This document shows positions 40,615-51,678 of a stretch of 64,000 bases of DNA, piece after piece. The notes under the pieces are model-generated. The model was not told the DNA's origin, made no database searches, and saw nothing but the letters and a program-made list of their open reading frames with translations. Every line of letters starts with the position of its first letter. Positions within the stretch are counted from its first letter, which is position 1. This DNA comes from Microbacterium schleiferi (GTDB lineage Bacteria; Actinomycetota; Actinomycetes; Actinomycetales; Microbacteriaceae): the NCBI RefSeq assembly GCF_015565955.1, contig NZ_CP064760.1:1-64000 (forward strand). The letters run 5' to 3'. Made by a program: the position numbers and the translations under genes.

Positions 40615-42182
40615 CCGCTCTCGTTCCGCTTCTGGTCACCCTGCCGCTGCTGGGCGCTGCCATCGCGCTCATTGCCGGACGCCACCGCCGGTTCCAGGTC
40701 GGGGTGTCGGTGGTCACCCTCGTCCTGACCCTCGCGATCGCGACAGTGCTGCTGGTCGCCGTCGACTCCTCGAACCTGCCGTTCGCCGTGTCGGTGGGAG
40801 GCTGGCCCGTCCCGTTCGGCATCGTCCTCTACGTCGATCGCCTCGCGGCGCTGCTGGTCATGGTCTCGAGCGTCGTGCTGCTGGCCGTCTTGCTGTTCTC
40901 CATCGGACAGGGAGCTGCCGACGGCGACGACGACACTCCGGTCTCGATCTTCCACCCGACCTATCTGATCCTCGCGGCGGGCATCTTCGTCGCCTTCACC
41001 GCCGGGGACCTGTTCAACCTCTACGTCGGCTTCGAGATTCTGCTCGTCGCGTCATACGTGCTCATCACCCTCGGTAACAGCGAGCAGCGCATCCGGGCGG
41101 GCATTACCTACATCGTCGTCTCCCTCGTCTCGTCGATCCTGTTCCTCGCGGCGATCGCAATGATCTACGGCGCGACCGGCACGGTCAACATGGTCCAGCT
41201 CGCTGACCGGATGACGCAGCTGCCGCAGGAAACGCAGTACGTCCTCCACGTCATGCTGCTGCTCGCCTTCGCGATCAAAGCGGCGGTCTTCCCCGTCTCG
41301 TTCTGGCTGCCCGACTCGTATCCCACCGCGCCGGCTCCCGTGACGGCGGTGTTCGCTGGTCTGCTGACGAAGGTCGGTGTCTACGCGATCCTGCGCACCG
41401 AGACCCAGATCTTCCTCGAGAACGACCTCAACACGATCCTGCTCATCGCCGCGCTAGCCACGATGGTCATCGGCATCCTGGGCGCCGTCGCGCAAGCCGA
41501 GCTCAAACGGATCCTGTCGTTCACCCTCGTCAGCCACGTCGGGTACATGATCTTCGGCATCGCAATCGCGACCCCCGCCGCGATCGGCGCGACGATCTAC
41601 TACATGGTCCACCACATCGTGGTGCAGACAACCCTCTTCCTGGCGGTGGGGCTGGTCGAGCGCCGCGCCGGCAGCACCTCGATCCTCAAGGTCAAGGGGC
41701 TCATGCGCGCGGCCCCCGTCATCGCGCTGCTGTACTTCATCCCCGCCGTGAACCTCGGCGGCCTCCCGCCGTTCTCGGGCTTCATCGGCAAGTACGCGCT
41801 GTTCGATGCGGGCGCCGCCGTCGGCACGCCGCTGATGATGACGCTCATCGTCGCTGGCATCGCCACGAGCCTGCTCACCCTCTACGCCCTGATGCGAGCC
41901 TGGAACCTGTCGTTCTGGCGCGAGGAGGATGACTCGACCGAGACCGAGCAGCGCACGGCCTACCTGCAGGCCGCTCCCGCAGCCGCGACTGTCACCGAAC
42001 GTCGCGTGATCCCCAGGATCATGACGGCGGCGACGGCGGGGATGGTCGCGGTCAGTGTCGCGCTGACCATCTTCGCGGGGCCGCTATACGAGGTCTGCGC
42101 GCGTGTGGGCGGGGCGCTGCTGGAACCCATCACCGTCGTCCAGCTGGATGAGTCGGTCGACATGAGCGGGGAGGTGCAGTAG
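40611..42182 (+). CDS. mrpD: Na+/H+ antiporter subunit D
   Basis: MrpD is a NuoM/NuoN-like antiporter subunit. The 523-residue polytopic protein has the conserved blocks YVGFEILLVASYVLITLG, AVFPVSFWLPDSYPTAPAPV and LKRILSFTLVSHVGYMIFG, with the lysine and proline residues expected in proton channels. The ATG overlaps the mrpC stop as ATGA. The C-terminus is followed immediately by mrpE. Confidence 0.95.
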   Translation: MTALVPLLVTLPLLGAAIALIAGRHRRFQVGVSVVTLVLTLAIATVLLVAVDSSNLPFAVSVGGWPVPFGIVLYVDRLAALLVMVSSVVLLAVLLFSIGQGAADGDDDTPVSIFHPTYLILAAGIFVAFTAGDLFNLYVGFEILLVASYVLITLGNSEQRIRAGITYIVVSLVSSILFLAAIAMIYGATGTVNMVQLADRMTQLPQETQYVLHVMLLLAFAIKAAVFPVSFWLPDSYPTAPAPVTAVFAGLLTKVGVYAILRTETQIFLENDLNTILLIAALATMVIGILGAVAQAELKRILSFTLVSHVGYMIFGIAIATPAAIGATIYYMVHHIVVQTTLFLAVGLVERRAGSTSILKVKGLMRAAPVIALLYFIPAVNLGGLPPFSGFIGKYALFDAGAAVGTPLMMTLIVAGIATSLLTLYALMRAWNLSFWREEDDSTETEQRTAYLQAAPAAATVTERRVIPRIMTAATAGMVAVSVALTIFAGPLYEVCARVGGALLEPITVVQLDESVDMSGEVQ

Positions 42183-42757
42183 TGCCGAATCGAGGACCCG
42201 CGGGGGTCGGCTTCTTCACGGGCATCTGGCGGCAGCTTCCCGTGCTGCTGTGGCTGACCGTGTTGTGGATGCTGCTGTGGGGACAGTTCACGGTGCTCGC
42301 CTTTGTCACCGGTGTCATTGCGGCCATCGTCGTCACCACCGTTTTCTATCTGCCGGTGGTCGAACTCTCGGGCCGGCTGAACCCCTGGTATGCGCTCGTG
42401 TTCGTCGCCACGTTCCTCGCCGGGCTCGTGCGCGGTTCGCTGACGGTTGCCTGGCAGGTGCTCGACCTGCGCAGACAGCCCGGTGCCGCCGTGATCGGCG
42501 TGCAGTTGCATACCGATGACGACCTGTTGATGGCCCATACGGCGATCACCTGCTCGCTGATTCCCGGGTCACTCGTTCTGGATGCCGACCGCGATCGCCG
42601 CATCCTGTACCTCCACGTCATCGGCGTCCGAAACGAGAAGGACATCGAGGCTCACCGTCGCGAGACGCTCACGTGGGAGGCGCGGCTGACCCGGGCGTTC
42701 GGGTCGCGCGAGCAGCTGCAGCGGCTGCGGCGGGCCCAGAAAGCGGAGGTGTCGTGA
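42182..42757 (+). CDS. mrpE: Na+/H+ antiporter subunit E
   Basis: The 191-residue MrpE has two N-terminal membrane helices (VLLWLTVLWMLLWGQFTVLA, then WYALVFVATFLAGLVRGSL). A cytosolic domain follows with LMAHTAITCSLIPGSLVLDA and LYLHVIGVRNEKDIEAHRRE. The GTG start at 42182 shares one base with the mrpD stop. All subunits are translationally coupled. Confidence 0.93.
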   Translation: MPNRGPAGVGFFTGIWRQLPVLLWLTVLWMLLWGQFTVLAFVTGVIAAIVVTTVFYLPVVELSGRLNPWYALVFVATFLAGLVRGSLTVAWQVLDLRRQPGAAVIGVQLHTDDDLLMAHTAITCSLIPGSLVLDADRDRRILYLHVIGVRNEKDIEAHRRETLTWEARLTRAFGSREQLQRLRRAQKAEVS

Positions 42758-43029
42758 TGATCTCGACGATTCTGATCATCGCCATCTACGTCGCGTTCAC
42801 GGCAGCGGCGCTCATCACGCTCTGGCGCATCGTCGTCGGCCCCTCGATCCTCGACCGCGCTGTCGCCTCCGATGTGCTGCTGACCGAGATCGTCTGCGTC
42901 CTCGGCGCCGACATGGTGATCGGTCACCACACCCGCACCCTGCCCGTGCTCTTGATCATCGCCGCGGTCGGCATCTTCGGATCGATCGCCATCGCCCGGT
43001 TCGTCGCGCGAAAGGATGTGACGAAATGA
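42757..43029 (+). CDS. mrpF: Na+/H+ antiporter subunit F
   Basis: The 90-residue MrpF has three helices. Its conserved segment ALITLWRIVVGPSILDRAVASD carries the family Asp. I chose the ATG at 42757, which shares a base with the mrpE stop and has GGAGGT six bases upstream. A GTG three bases earlier is possible. Confidence 0.92.
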   Translation: MISTILIIAIYVAFTAAALITLWRIVVGPSILDRAVASDVLLTEIVCVLGADMVIGHHTRTLPVLLIIAAVGIFGSIAIARFVARKDVTK

Positions 43030-43412
43030 CCGATGCCCAGATCGCGGCCCTCCTCGATGGCACGGCTCTCGTGCTGATCCTCATCGGTGCGCTGCTGTGC
43101 GTGACCGCGGCGATCGGACTCGTGCGGTTCCGCGATGTGCCGAGCCGCCTGCACGCGGCGACCAAGCCTCAGGTGCTCGGCGTCATTCTGGTCTGTATCG
43201 CGATCGCTCTCGCGCAGCGCAGTTGGGCGGTTGTGGCCTTCATCGTGCCGATCATTCTGATCCAGCTCGCGGCATCGCCGCTGGCGGCGCAGATGGTCGG
43301 CCGCCAGGCGTACCGCAACCGCACGATGGACGTCGACGATCTCGTGGTCGACGAACTCGCCGACGCCGAGATCGAGACCTCCCGGCCCGAGACCGGCGCC
43401 GACCCCGGCTGA
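43026..43412 (+). CDS. mrpG: Na+/H+ antiporter subunit G
   Basis: The 128-residue MrpG is the last subunit of the operon. Three membrane helices and the block AAIGLVRFRDVPSRLHAATKPQ are typical, followed by an acidic C-terminal tail. It overlaps mrpF as ATGA. The complete ACDEFG set, with B fused to A, should give a working antiporter for sodium and pH homeostasis. Confidence 0.93.
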   Translation: MTDAQIAALLDGTALVLILIGALLCVTAAIGLVRFRDVPSRLHAATKPQVLGVILVCIAIALAQRSWAVVAFIVPIILIQLAASPLAAQMVGRQAYRNRTMDVDDLVVDELADAEIETSRPETGADPG

Positions 43413-43479
43413 GGCTCAGCTCGTTCGGCTGAGGCTCAGTTGGCCGGTTCGAGGGTCAGTTCGCCGGTTCGAGAGTCAG
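43406..43479. repeat. Four imperfect 20-bp tandem units at convergent gene ends
   Basis: CGGCTGAGGCTCAG occurs at 43406-43419 and 43426-43439. CGGTTCGAGGGTCAG and CGGTTCGAGAGTCAG occur at 43445-43459 and 43465-43479. The spacing is 19-20 bases. The first unit contains the mrpG stop and the last pair contains the end of the acylase gene, whose C-terminal codons LTLEPAN-stop are thereby duplicated once. Confidence 0.7.
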
Positions 43480-46050
43480 GGTGTTCGCGGTGGCGGCGGT
43501 CACGGCATCCGGAGAGAAGGCCCACGGCGTGAGCTCGACTGCCTGCCACGTCGCCGTCTGGTCGATGTAGTTCTCGTGGAAGGCGTGACCGCTGGCTCCG
43601 GTCAGATGATTCCAGCCGGATGCATCGAAGTCGCTCAGGTCGACGACCATGCGCATGGAGGGCACCGTGGTCGTCGCGAAGCCGCCACCGAGCGGCCAGC
43701 CTGTCGCGTTGACCACCGACGAGCCGCCGCCGACGGGGAACGGGCCACGGTTGAAGAGTGCCTCGATCGGCGCGATGCCCGACGTGCCGAATGTCTCATG
43801 GGTCAGCGTGATCGCGTGCAAGGTTCCCCACCGCCACTGGAGCGGATTGGATCCCTGCGCGGTCGTGAGGATCTCGGTGGCGCTGCGCGCGCTCTCTGCC
43901 AGCATCTCGCGCTGGCCCGACATACCGAGCTCGGTGTTCGTCCACCAGGGCGACTCCGGATCTGCCAGCAGGTTCTGCACCACGAGGAACTGCCGCGACT
44001 GGCTGGTCAGGGGCGCCGGTGTCGAGCGTCCGCGGGTAAACAGGTTCTGCGCCAGCTCGTCCCACACGACGTTCGCGAAGGCGGCAGCCGAGGACTCGGC
44101 GTCGTTTTGCGCATCCCACTGACGCAGCAGGTCGAGGGCGGCATCCGTCGCTTCGTCGCCCGTCCGCAGGTCCTCAAACACGGTGATGAGGGTCTTGCCG
44201 ATCTCGGACTGGTTGTCGGCCTGGATTCCGCGCATCACCTCCGCCGTCACGGGTCCCTCGGCGATCGCGCGCTGCAGCAGGTCATCGATGCGCGCCGCGC
44301 GCCACCCGTAGTCCCAGTCGCGCGTGAGGAAGTAGGGGTAGTTCTGGTCGACGATCGCGTTGTTCGCGGTCACGATGTAGCCCTCGTCGGGGTTGTAGGA
44401 AACCGGCAGATCGGCGAACGGGATGTAGCCCTGCCAGTCGTAGGCGGAGTCCCACCCGGGCTGCGGCATCGATCCGTCGCCGGCACCGCGAATCGGAAGC
44501 TGACCGGGCGTCTGGTAGCCGATGTTTCCGGTGACGTCGGCGTAGATGAGGTTCTGCGCGGGCACGACGAACTTCTCGGCCGCGGCGCGGAAGCCGGTGA
44601 AGTCGGTCGCGGTATTGAGCTGGAAGATCGCTGACGCGGTAGTTCCCGGCTGCAGTGCCGTCCACTGGATGCTGACCGCGGTCTCGCCCTCGGGTTCAGC
44701 CGTGGGCGCAACGGTGGCTCCGGCCGTACCGACAACAGGGTCGGCGGCGATCGCGTCGAAGTCCGCCGTCAACCCGGAAATGATCGGGCCGTGGACCGTC
44801 GAGCGGATCGTGAGCTCGACATCCTCGCCTCCGGCGACCGTGAGCGTCTCGGTGCGGGTCTCGAGGTCGACGAGCTGACCATCGCGCCAGTACTGGTCGC
44901 CGTCGAGCTTCTCGATGTACAGGTCCACGACATCGGTCGTGAGGTTGGTGAAACCCCAGGCGATCGAGGCGTTGTGGCCGATGATGACTCCCGGCACGCC
45001 CGAGAAGCCGAAGCCGGCGACATCGAAGGGGCAGGTTTCGCTCAGGGCAGCGCACCGCAGACCCGACTGGTACCAGACGCTGGGCAGGGATGCGCCCAGG
45101 TGCGGGTCGTTGGCAAGCAGCGGCATCCCGGTGTCGGTGTAGTCGCCCGCGACCACCCACGAGTTCGATCCGATGCCCTCGCCCGCGTCGCCGATCAGCG
45201 CCGAGACCGCGCTCACGACATCGGCGACCTCGGTCCAGCGGATGCCGGCGGCCGCGGCATCCGGGGTCTCTGTCGCGGCGGGAACGTCGGTGATTTCGGG
45301 CACGATCACCGGGTTCTCGTCGAACGGATACGGCGGATACAGCTCGAGGAGCTGCTCGTCGGTGTAGGCGGTGGCCAGCAGCGCGCGCTCGGTTTCGGTC
45401 TCGATATTCGATCTCAGGTCCCAGGCCATCGCCTTCAGCCAGGCGACCGAGTCGGCAGGCGTCCACGGCTCGATCTCGTAGTCGCCGTTCTGGAGGCCGA
45501 GGACCGCGTACTCCAGGGAGACGTCTGCGCCGTCGTGGTCGGCGAGGTACGCGTTCACGCCTTCCGCGTAGGCCTGATAGTACGAGCGAGTGGTCTCATC
45601 GAGCGCTTCCACTTCCTGCTCGGCGATCGCGCGCCATCCGAGGGTCCGCAGGAAGGCGTCGGTGCCCAGCTGAGACGCGCCGAACAACTCCGAGAGGCGG
45701 CCACTGGTCACATGGCGGCGGAAGTCCATCTCCCAGAACCGGTCTTGCGCGTGCACGTACCCCTGCGCGAAGAACAGGTCGTCGGTGGAGCTGGCGGTGA
45801 TCGTCGGGATGCCGAGTTCGGAGCGTTGCACGATGACCGTGCCGGACAGACCATCCAGCGCGACGGTTCCCTCGGTCTGGGGGAACGAGCGATTGACGAA
45901 CCAAACGCCGACGCCCGCGGCGATCAGCGCGAGCACGACGACCCCCACGAGGACGCTGTAGGAGATGAGGCCGATTCGGCGGCCGAGGCGCGGGCGCGTC
46001 GGTGCGTCGTCGGCAGTGTCGCCGGTGACGGCGGCTGTGGTCTTCGACAT
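43456..46050 (-). CDS. Penicillin acylase family protein (Ntn hydrolase)
   Basis: The 864-residue precursor is predicted to be cleaved autocatalytically into alpha and beta chains. A cytosolic tail and membrane anchor (SYSVLVGVVVLALIAAGVGVWF, about 30-52) lead to the alpha-chain motif RSELGIPTITASSTDDLFFAQGY and VHAQDRFWEMDFRRH. The nucleophile serine is in GIGSNSWVVAGDYT (about 300), and HNASIAWGFTN (about 365) is also conserved. Substrates of such acylases include beta-lactams and acyl-homoserine lactones; the real one is unknown. It converges with the mrp operon. Confidence 0.93.
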   Translation of the reverse strand: MSKTTAAVTGDTADDAPTRPRLGRRIGLISYSVLVGVVVLALIAAGVGVWFVNRSFPQTEGTVALDGLSGTVIVQRSELGIPTITASSTDDLFFAQGYVHAQDRFWEMDFRRHVTSGRLSELFGASQLGTDAFLRTLGWRAIAEQEVEALDETTRSYYQAYAEGVNAYLADHDGADVSLEYAVLGLQNGDYEIEPWTPADSVAWLKAMAWDLRSNIETETERALLATAYTDEQLLELYPPYPFDENPVIVPEITDVPAATETPDAAAAGIRWTEVADVVSAVSALIGDAGEGIGSNSWVVAGDYTDTGMPLLANDPHLGASLPSVWYQSGLRCAALSETCPFDVAGFGFSGVPGVIIGHNASIAWGFTNLTTDVVDLYIEKLDGDQYWRDGQLVDLETRTETLTVAGGEDVELTIRSTVHGPIISGLTADFDAIAADPVVGTAGATVAPTAEPEGETAVSIQWTALQPGTTASAIFQLNTATDFTGFRAAAEKFVVPAQNLIYADVTGNIGYQTPGQLPIRGAGDGSMPQPGWDSAYDWQGYIPFADLPVSYNPDEGYIVTANNAIVDQNYPYFLTRDWDYGWRAARIDDLLQRAIAEGPVTAEVMRGIQADNQSEIGKTLITVFEDLRTGDEATDAALDLLRQWDAQNDAESSAAAFANVVWDELAQNLFTRGRSTPAPLTSQSRQFLVVQNLLADPESPWWTNTELGMSGQREMLAESARSATEILTTAQGSNPLQWRWGTLHAITLTHETFGTSGIAPIEALFNRGPFPVGGGSSVVNATGWPLGGGFATTTVPSMRMVVDLSDFDASGWNHLTGASGHAFHENYIDQTATWQAVELTPWAFSPDAVTAATANTLTLEPAN

Positions 46051-46143
46051 TGAAGCCTCTCGGGTAGGCCGGATAGACGCCGTCCCAACCGATTTGGGAT
46101 CCGGTGTCAGACGGTCATCCTAGCTGGCTCGCCGCCAGCCACG

Positions 46144-47955
46144 TCAGCCGATGAGGCTGGGCTGGAGGTCGCGGAGGGTGCGGCCGTGGGTCATCCGTGA
46201 GACGCCGATTGCAGCCAAAGCGAGACCGCCCAGGAGCCATACGGCCAGGACGCCGAGGTCGGTGCCGACGCGGGTGAGGTCGCCGCCGTACATGAGCTGA
46301 CGCATGCCGTCGACGACATATCCCATCGGCAGGATGTGGTGCAGCCAGGTCAGCGGCTCGGGCAGCGTCTGCCAGGGGAAGGTACCGCCCGCGGTCACCA
46401 GCTGCAGGACCATGAGGACAAGGCCGAGGAACTGGCCGACCGAACCCAGCCAGACGTTCAGGGCCAGGATGATCGCCGCATAGGTCAGCGAGGCGAAGAC
46501 CATCACTCCGAGCGTTGCCAGCGGATGCGAGAACGTGAACCCGAGAGCCGCGGCGAGGATGCCGAACAGGGCGAGCATCTGCAGACCGCCGAGCAAGCCG
46601 GGGGTGAGCCATCCGGCCAGCGTCACGCGGACCGGAGAGTGCAGCGCCGTGACGGCGCGCCGGGAGATGGGCTTCACGATCAGGAAGAGCGCGTAGATCC
46701 CGATCCAGCCGGCCAGCGCGGCGAAGAAGGGGGCCAGCCCCGCGCCGTAGTCTCCCGCCGCCGCGACCTTGCCGGTCTCGACCGCGACCGGGTCGGCGAT
46801 CGTCTGGGCCTGCGCGTCACGGAGGGCGGCATCCGTGTCGGGGATCTGCGCCACGCCGGAAGCGAGCCCGTCTCGGAGCGTTGCCGCACCCTGATCGAGC
46901 TGTGTGAGCCCGTCGGCGAGAGTGTGTGAGGCGGCGTCGAGTTGGGCTCCGCCGCCCGCGGCATCCTGCAGGCCGGCCGAGAGCTGCTGGGCGCCGGTGG
47001 CCACCTGCGCGGCGCCGCCGGCGAGGGCGTCGACGGATGACACCGCGCTCTGGACCCGGGCGTTGGCGGTGCGGACGGCGCCGGCCAACGGGTCCAGCCG
47101 CGCGAGAATAGCGTCGATCTCAGCGGGATCGAGCCCTTGCGCGGTCAGTGCATCGATGATGTCTTGTCGCACAGCAGGAATCTCGTTGACTGCTTGTTGG
47201 CTGGCCGCGCTCGCCTGATCGGCGTAGCCCGACAGGGTCGCTGTCCCGCTGGCGACCTGGGCAGCGCCGTCGGCGAGCCGCGGGGCAGCATCGGAGAGCT
47301 GGGTCAGTCCCGCCGAGAGCTGTGCGGCTCCGTCAGCCAGGCGCGTCGAACCGTCGGATGCCTGGGCCGTGCCGTCGGTGAGCTGGGTCGCGCCGGTGAC
47401 GGCGTCCACGAGGTTCGCGCGGATCTCGGAGATTCCCGTGAGCAGGCGCGACGCGGCCTCCTCACCCACCAGCTGCGCGACCGACGTACGGATCCTCTCG
47501 ATGGCCTGGTCACCGATCGTGGAGGCGAGGTAATTGTTGGCATCGTTGGTCTCGAGCGACAGGGTGGCCTGGTGCGGGTCGGTGCCTGAGATCGACACGA
47601 GAGCCGTCGAGAAGTCTGCCGGGATCGTGACGATGAAATCCACGGAACCCTGCGTGAGAGCTTTCTCGGCGGCATCCGCGTCGAGCGCGTGCCAGTCGAA
47701 GCTGCCGTCGGCGAGGAGGTTCGTGGAGACCTCATCACCGTAGTTCACCTGCGAACCGTCGCTGTCGGCGCCGGTGTCTTGGTTCACGAGGGCGACGGGC
47801 ACCTCGCTGAGCCGGCCATACGGGTCCTGATTCGCCCACAGATAGACGCCGCCGTAGAGCACGGGCACGAGCATGAGTGCCAACAGCGCGATGACCGACA
47901 TCCGCGTCGCGGTGAGTCGCCGCAGTTCCGCAGCGATCATGGCGGGAACCTTCAT
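46144..47955 (-). CDS. YhgE/Pip domain ABC-2-type membrane protein
   Basis: The 603-residue protein has one N-terminal helix (MSVIALLALMLVPVLYGGVYL), a large extracytoplasmic region rich in heptad-like repeats (LADGAAQLSAGLTQLSDAA, then LAGGAAQVATGAQQLSAGL), and five to six C-terminal helices. This is the layout of YhgE/Pip proteins, related to phage-infection protein and to ESX-linked exporters. The start at ATG 47955 is preceded by GAGGAGG, which is encoded within the 3' end of the upstream gene. It belongs to a TetR-controlled operon. Confidence 0.9.
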   Translation of the reverse strand: MKVPAMIAAELRRLTATRMSVIALLALMLVPVLYGGVYLWANQDPYGRLSEVPVALVNQDTGADSDGSQVNYGDEVSTNLLADGSFDWHALDADAAEKALTQGSVDFIVTIPADFSTALVSISGTDPHQATLSLETNDANNYLASTIGDQAIERIRTSVAQLVGEEAASRLLTGISEIRANLVDAVTGATQLTDGTAQASDGSTRLADGAAQLSAGLTQLSDAAPRLADGAAQVASGTATLSGYADQASAASQQAVNEIPAVRQDIIDALTAQGLDPAEIDAILARLDPLAGAVRTANARVQSAVSSVDALAGGAAQVATGAQQLSAGLQDAAGGGAQLDAASHTLADGLTQLDQGAATLRDGLASGVAQIPDTDAALRDAQAQTIADPVAVETGKVAAAGDYGAGLAPFFAALAGWIGIYALFLIVKPISRRAVTALHSPVRVTLAGWLTPGLLGGLQMLALFGILAAALGFTFSHPLATLGVMVFASLTYAAIILALNVWLGSVGQFLGLVLMVLQLVTAGGTFPWQTLPEPLTWLHHILPMGYVVDGMRQLMYGGDLTRVGTDLGVLAVWLLGGLALAAIGVSRMTHGRTLRDLQPSLIG

Positions 47956-48668
47956 GGCTGGACCTCCTCCTCGCGCGTATCGGTGGCGGTGTCGGTTTCG
48001 GTGTCGGTGTCGGTGTCGGTTTCGGTTTCGGTGGTCAGGATGTCGCCGAGATCGGGCGGGCCGAGCTCCGCGCGGGGCGCGATATCGGCCAGGACGGCAC
48101 CGGATGCTGCACCCGCGATGACCAGGACGCTGGTGCCGCGCTCGGCGAACCCTGCGGCGATCTGCCACCAGCGCTCGGGGTGCCCGCCGTGGCGGTCGGG
48201 GGAGACGAGCACGAGTCCCTCGACGTCCGGGCGCAGGATCGCCAGTTCCATGAGGAGTCGAATCCGATCCGCGGGTGCAACATCCGCGATCGGGCGGCGC
48301 GCGAGGGATGCCGCGTCGTGCGAGGTGAGCCAGCGCTTCACGGCGCGGGGCGAGGCGGGGCGACCGGCGAACATGAGTTCCTCCGCGACGATCCCCGCCA
48401 CCGTGACGTTGGGCGCGGGGTCGCTGACCTCGGGTGCGTCAACGAGTGCGACCCGACGCCGCAGGGCAGCGCGGTCGGGAACGCCGTCGATGCGGACAGT
48501 GCCGGTGTCGGGGGTCATGCGTCCGGCCGCAATGAGCCCCAGCACGGTGGGGCGCTGCTCGGTCTCGGCGACCGCCAGCCGGGCGAGGCTGTTGCCATAG
48601 GTGAGGCTCAGGTGGGGGAGGGCGATGCCGCGGCGGCCTTTGCTGATATCGGAGAGTTCAACGTGCAT
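47952..48668 (-). CDS. Degenerate ABC-type ATP-binding protein
   Basis: This 238-residue protein has the outline of an ABC ATPase: MHVELSDISKGRRG, then a strand-helix where Walker A should be, AETEQRPTVLGLIAAGRMTP, and GTVRIDGVPDRAALRRRVALV. The GxxGxGK(S/T) motif is missing, the LSGGQ signature is not recognisable, and the Walker B region reads EGLVLVSPDRHGG without the DE pair. It may bind its partner YhgE-type permease without hydrolysing ATP. The C-terminus is a Thr/Asp/Glu repeat encoded by a hexanucleotide tract. It overlaps the tetR end by 11 bases and yhgE by four. Confidence 0.75.
   Translation of the reverse strand: MHVELSDISKGRRGIALPHLSLTYGNSLARLAVAETEQRPTVLGLIAAGRMTPDTGTVRIDGVPDRAALRRRVALVDAPEVSDPAPNVTVAGIVAEELMFAGRPASPRAVKRWLTSHDAASLARRPIADVAPADRIRLLMELAILRPDVEGLVLVSPDRHGGHPERWWQIAAGFAERGTSVLVIAGAASGAVLADIAPRAELGPPDLGDILTTETETDTDTDTETDTATDTREEEVQP
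47981..48033. repeat. In-frame hexanucleotide repeat tract
   Basis: About eight near-perfect units of GTCGGT or TTCGGT (+ strand) encode alternating Thr-Asp or Thr-Glu at the C-terminus of the degenerate ABC protein. Changes in copy number by whole units would keep the frame and only alter tail length. Confidence 0.8.
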
Positions 48669-49299
48669 CAGGTACCTCCGCGGCTTCGTCGTGGCTGTGC
48701 CCGCTCGCGAGCCGGTCGTCGACCTCGCGCCACGACAGCCCCGCGATGCTCAGGACAGCTCGCACGGGCAGGTCGGCAGCGACCGCCGAATCCCGTTCGT
48801 CCCACCGGATGATGAGGGTGCGGGCGGTCTCTTCGATCAGGCGGGTCAGGGCTGCGGTGCTCATGTCCTGGCGCATCCGTCCCGCGCGCTGCCCGGCGTC
48901 GACGACCTCGGAGAGGCGCGCCCGGAGCGGAGCAAGGGACGCGGCAGTCAGGGTGAGGTAGCGCTCTTCGAGGGCGATGGTCGCTGACGCGTGCACGAGG
49001 GATGCTTCGTGCCACAGGCGCGTGGTGAGCTCCGTCAGTTCGTCGAGTGGGTCTGCGCGGACCACGCCCTCGGCGATGGCGTTGAAACGCTCGGCGCCGC
49101 GCTCGATCACCGCGCGGACGAGGGCGTCGCGGTCGGCGAAGTGGCCGTAGAGTGCGCGCCTGGTGAGCCCCGCGGCGCGAGCGATCGTTGCGAGCGAGGC
49201 GCGAGGGTCGTGGGCGAGTTCGCGCTGCGCGCACGCGAGGAGCTCGTCGCGATTGCGCACCGCATCACGCCGCGTCGGGCGCACGCCGGTTGTCGTCAT
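48658..49299 (-). CDS. TetR family transcriptional regulator
   Basis: The 213-residue regulator has an N-terminal helix-turn-helix (ASLATIARAAGLTRRALYGHFADRDALV) and a variable ligand-binding domain. I chose the ATG at 49299; a longer frame would run through a perfect palindrome that looks like its operator. It is the first gene of an operon with the degenerate ABC protein and the YhgE-type permease, so it probably represses an export system and itself. Confidence 0.9.
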   Translation of the reverse strand: MTTTGVRPTRRDAVRNRDELLACAQRELAHDPRASLATIARAAGLTRRALYGHFADRDALVRAVIERGAERFNAIAEGVVRADPLDELTELTTRLWHEASLVHASATIALEERYLTLTAASLAPLRARLSEVVDAGQRAGRMRQDMSTAALTRLIEETARTLIIRWDERDSAVAADLPVRAVLSIAGLSWREVDDRLASGHSHDEAAEVPDAR

Positions 49300-49315
49300 C
49301 TGCCCATGATCGCAG

Positions 49316-49339
49316 AAAGTGCACACAGGTGTGCACTTT
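49316..49339. promoter_or_regulatory. Palindromic operator upstream of tetR
   Basis: AAAGTGCACA (49316-49325) and TGTGCACTTT (49330-49339) are perfect 10-bp arms around CAGG. The site lies 17 bases upstream of the tetR start, where a TetR repressor would block transcription of the operon. Confidence 0.75.
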
Positions 49340-49380
49340 TACGGGCGGATGCTCAGCAACCGCCCGGGACGCCGCCAGGC

Positions 49381-51574
<2,194 letters not shown>

Positions 51575-51678
51575 GTGCTCACGATATCCAGTGCGACCGC
51601 GGAAGCACTCTCGGGCTGGAACGCGACGCGCCGATAGACTCGAGACCTACCAGCTCACGTCACTCCGGGGGAATTTTC

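Noticed and set aside
47981..48033. A CRISPR or regulatory repeat array in the hexanucleotide tract.
   Set aside because: Units are only 6 bp, without spacers, and lie in frame inside a coding gene.
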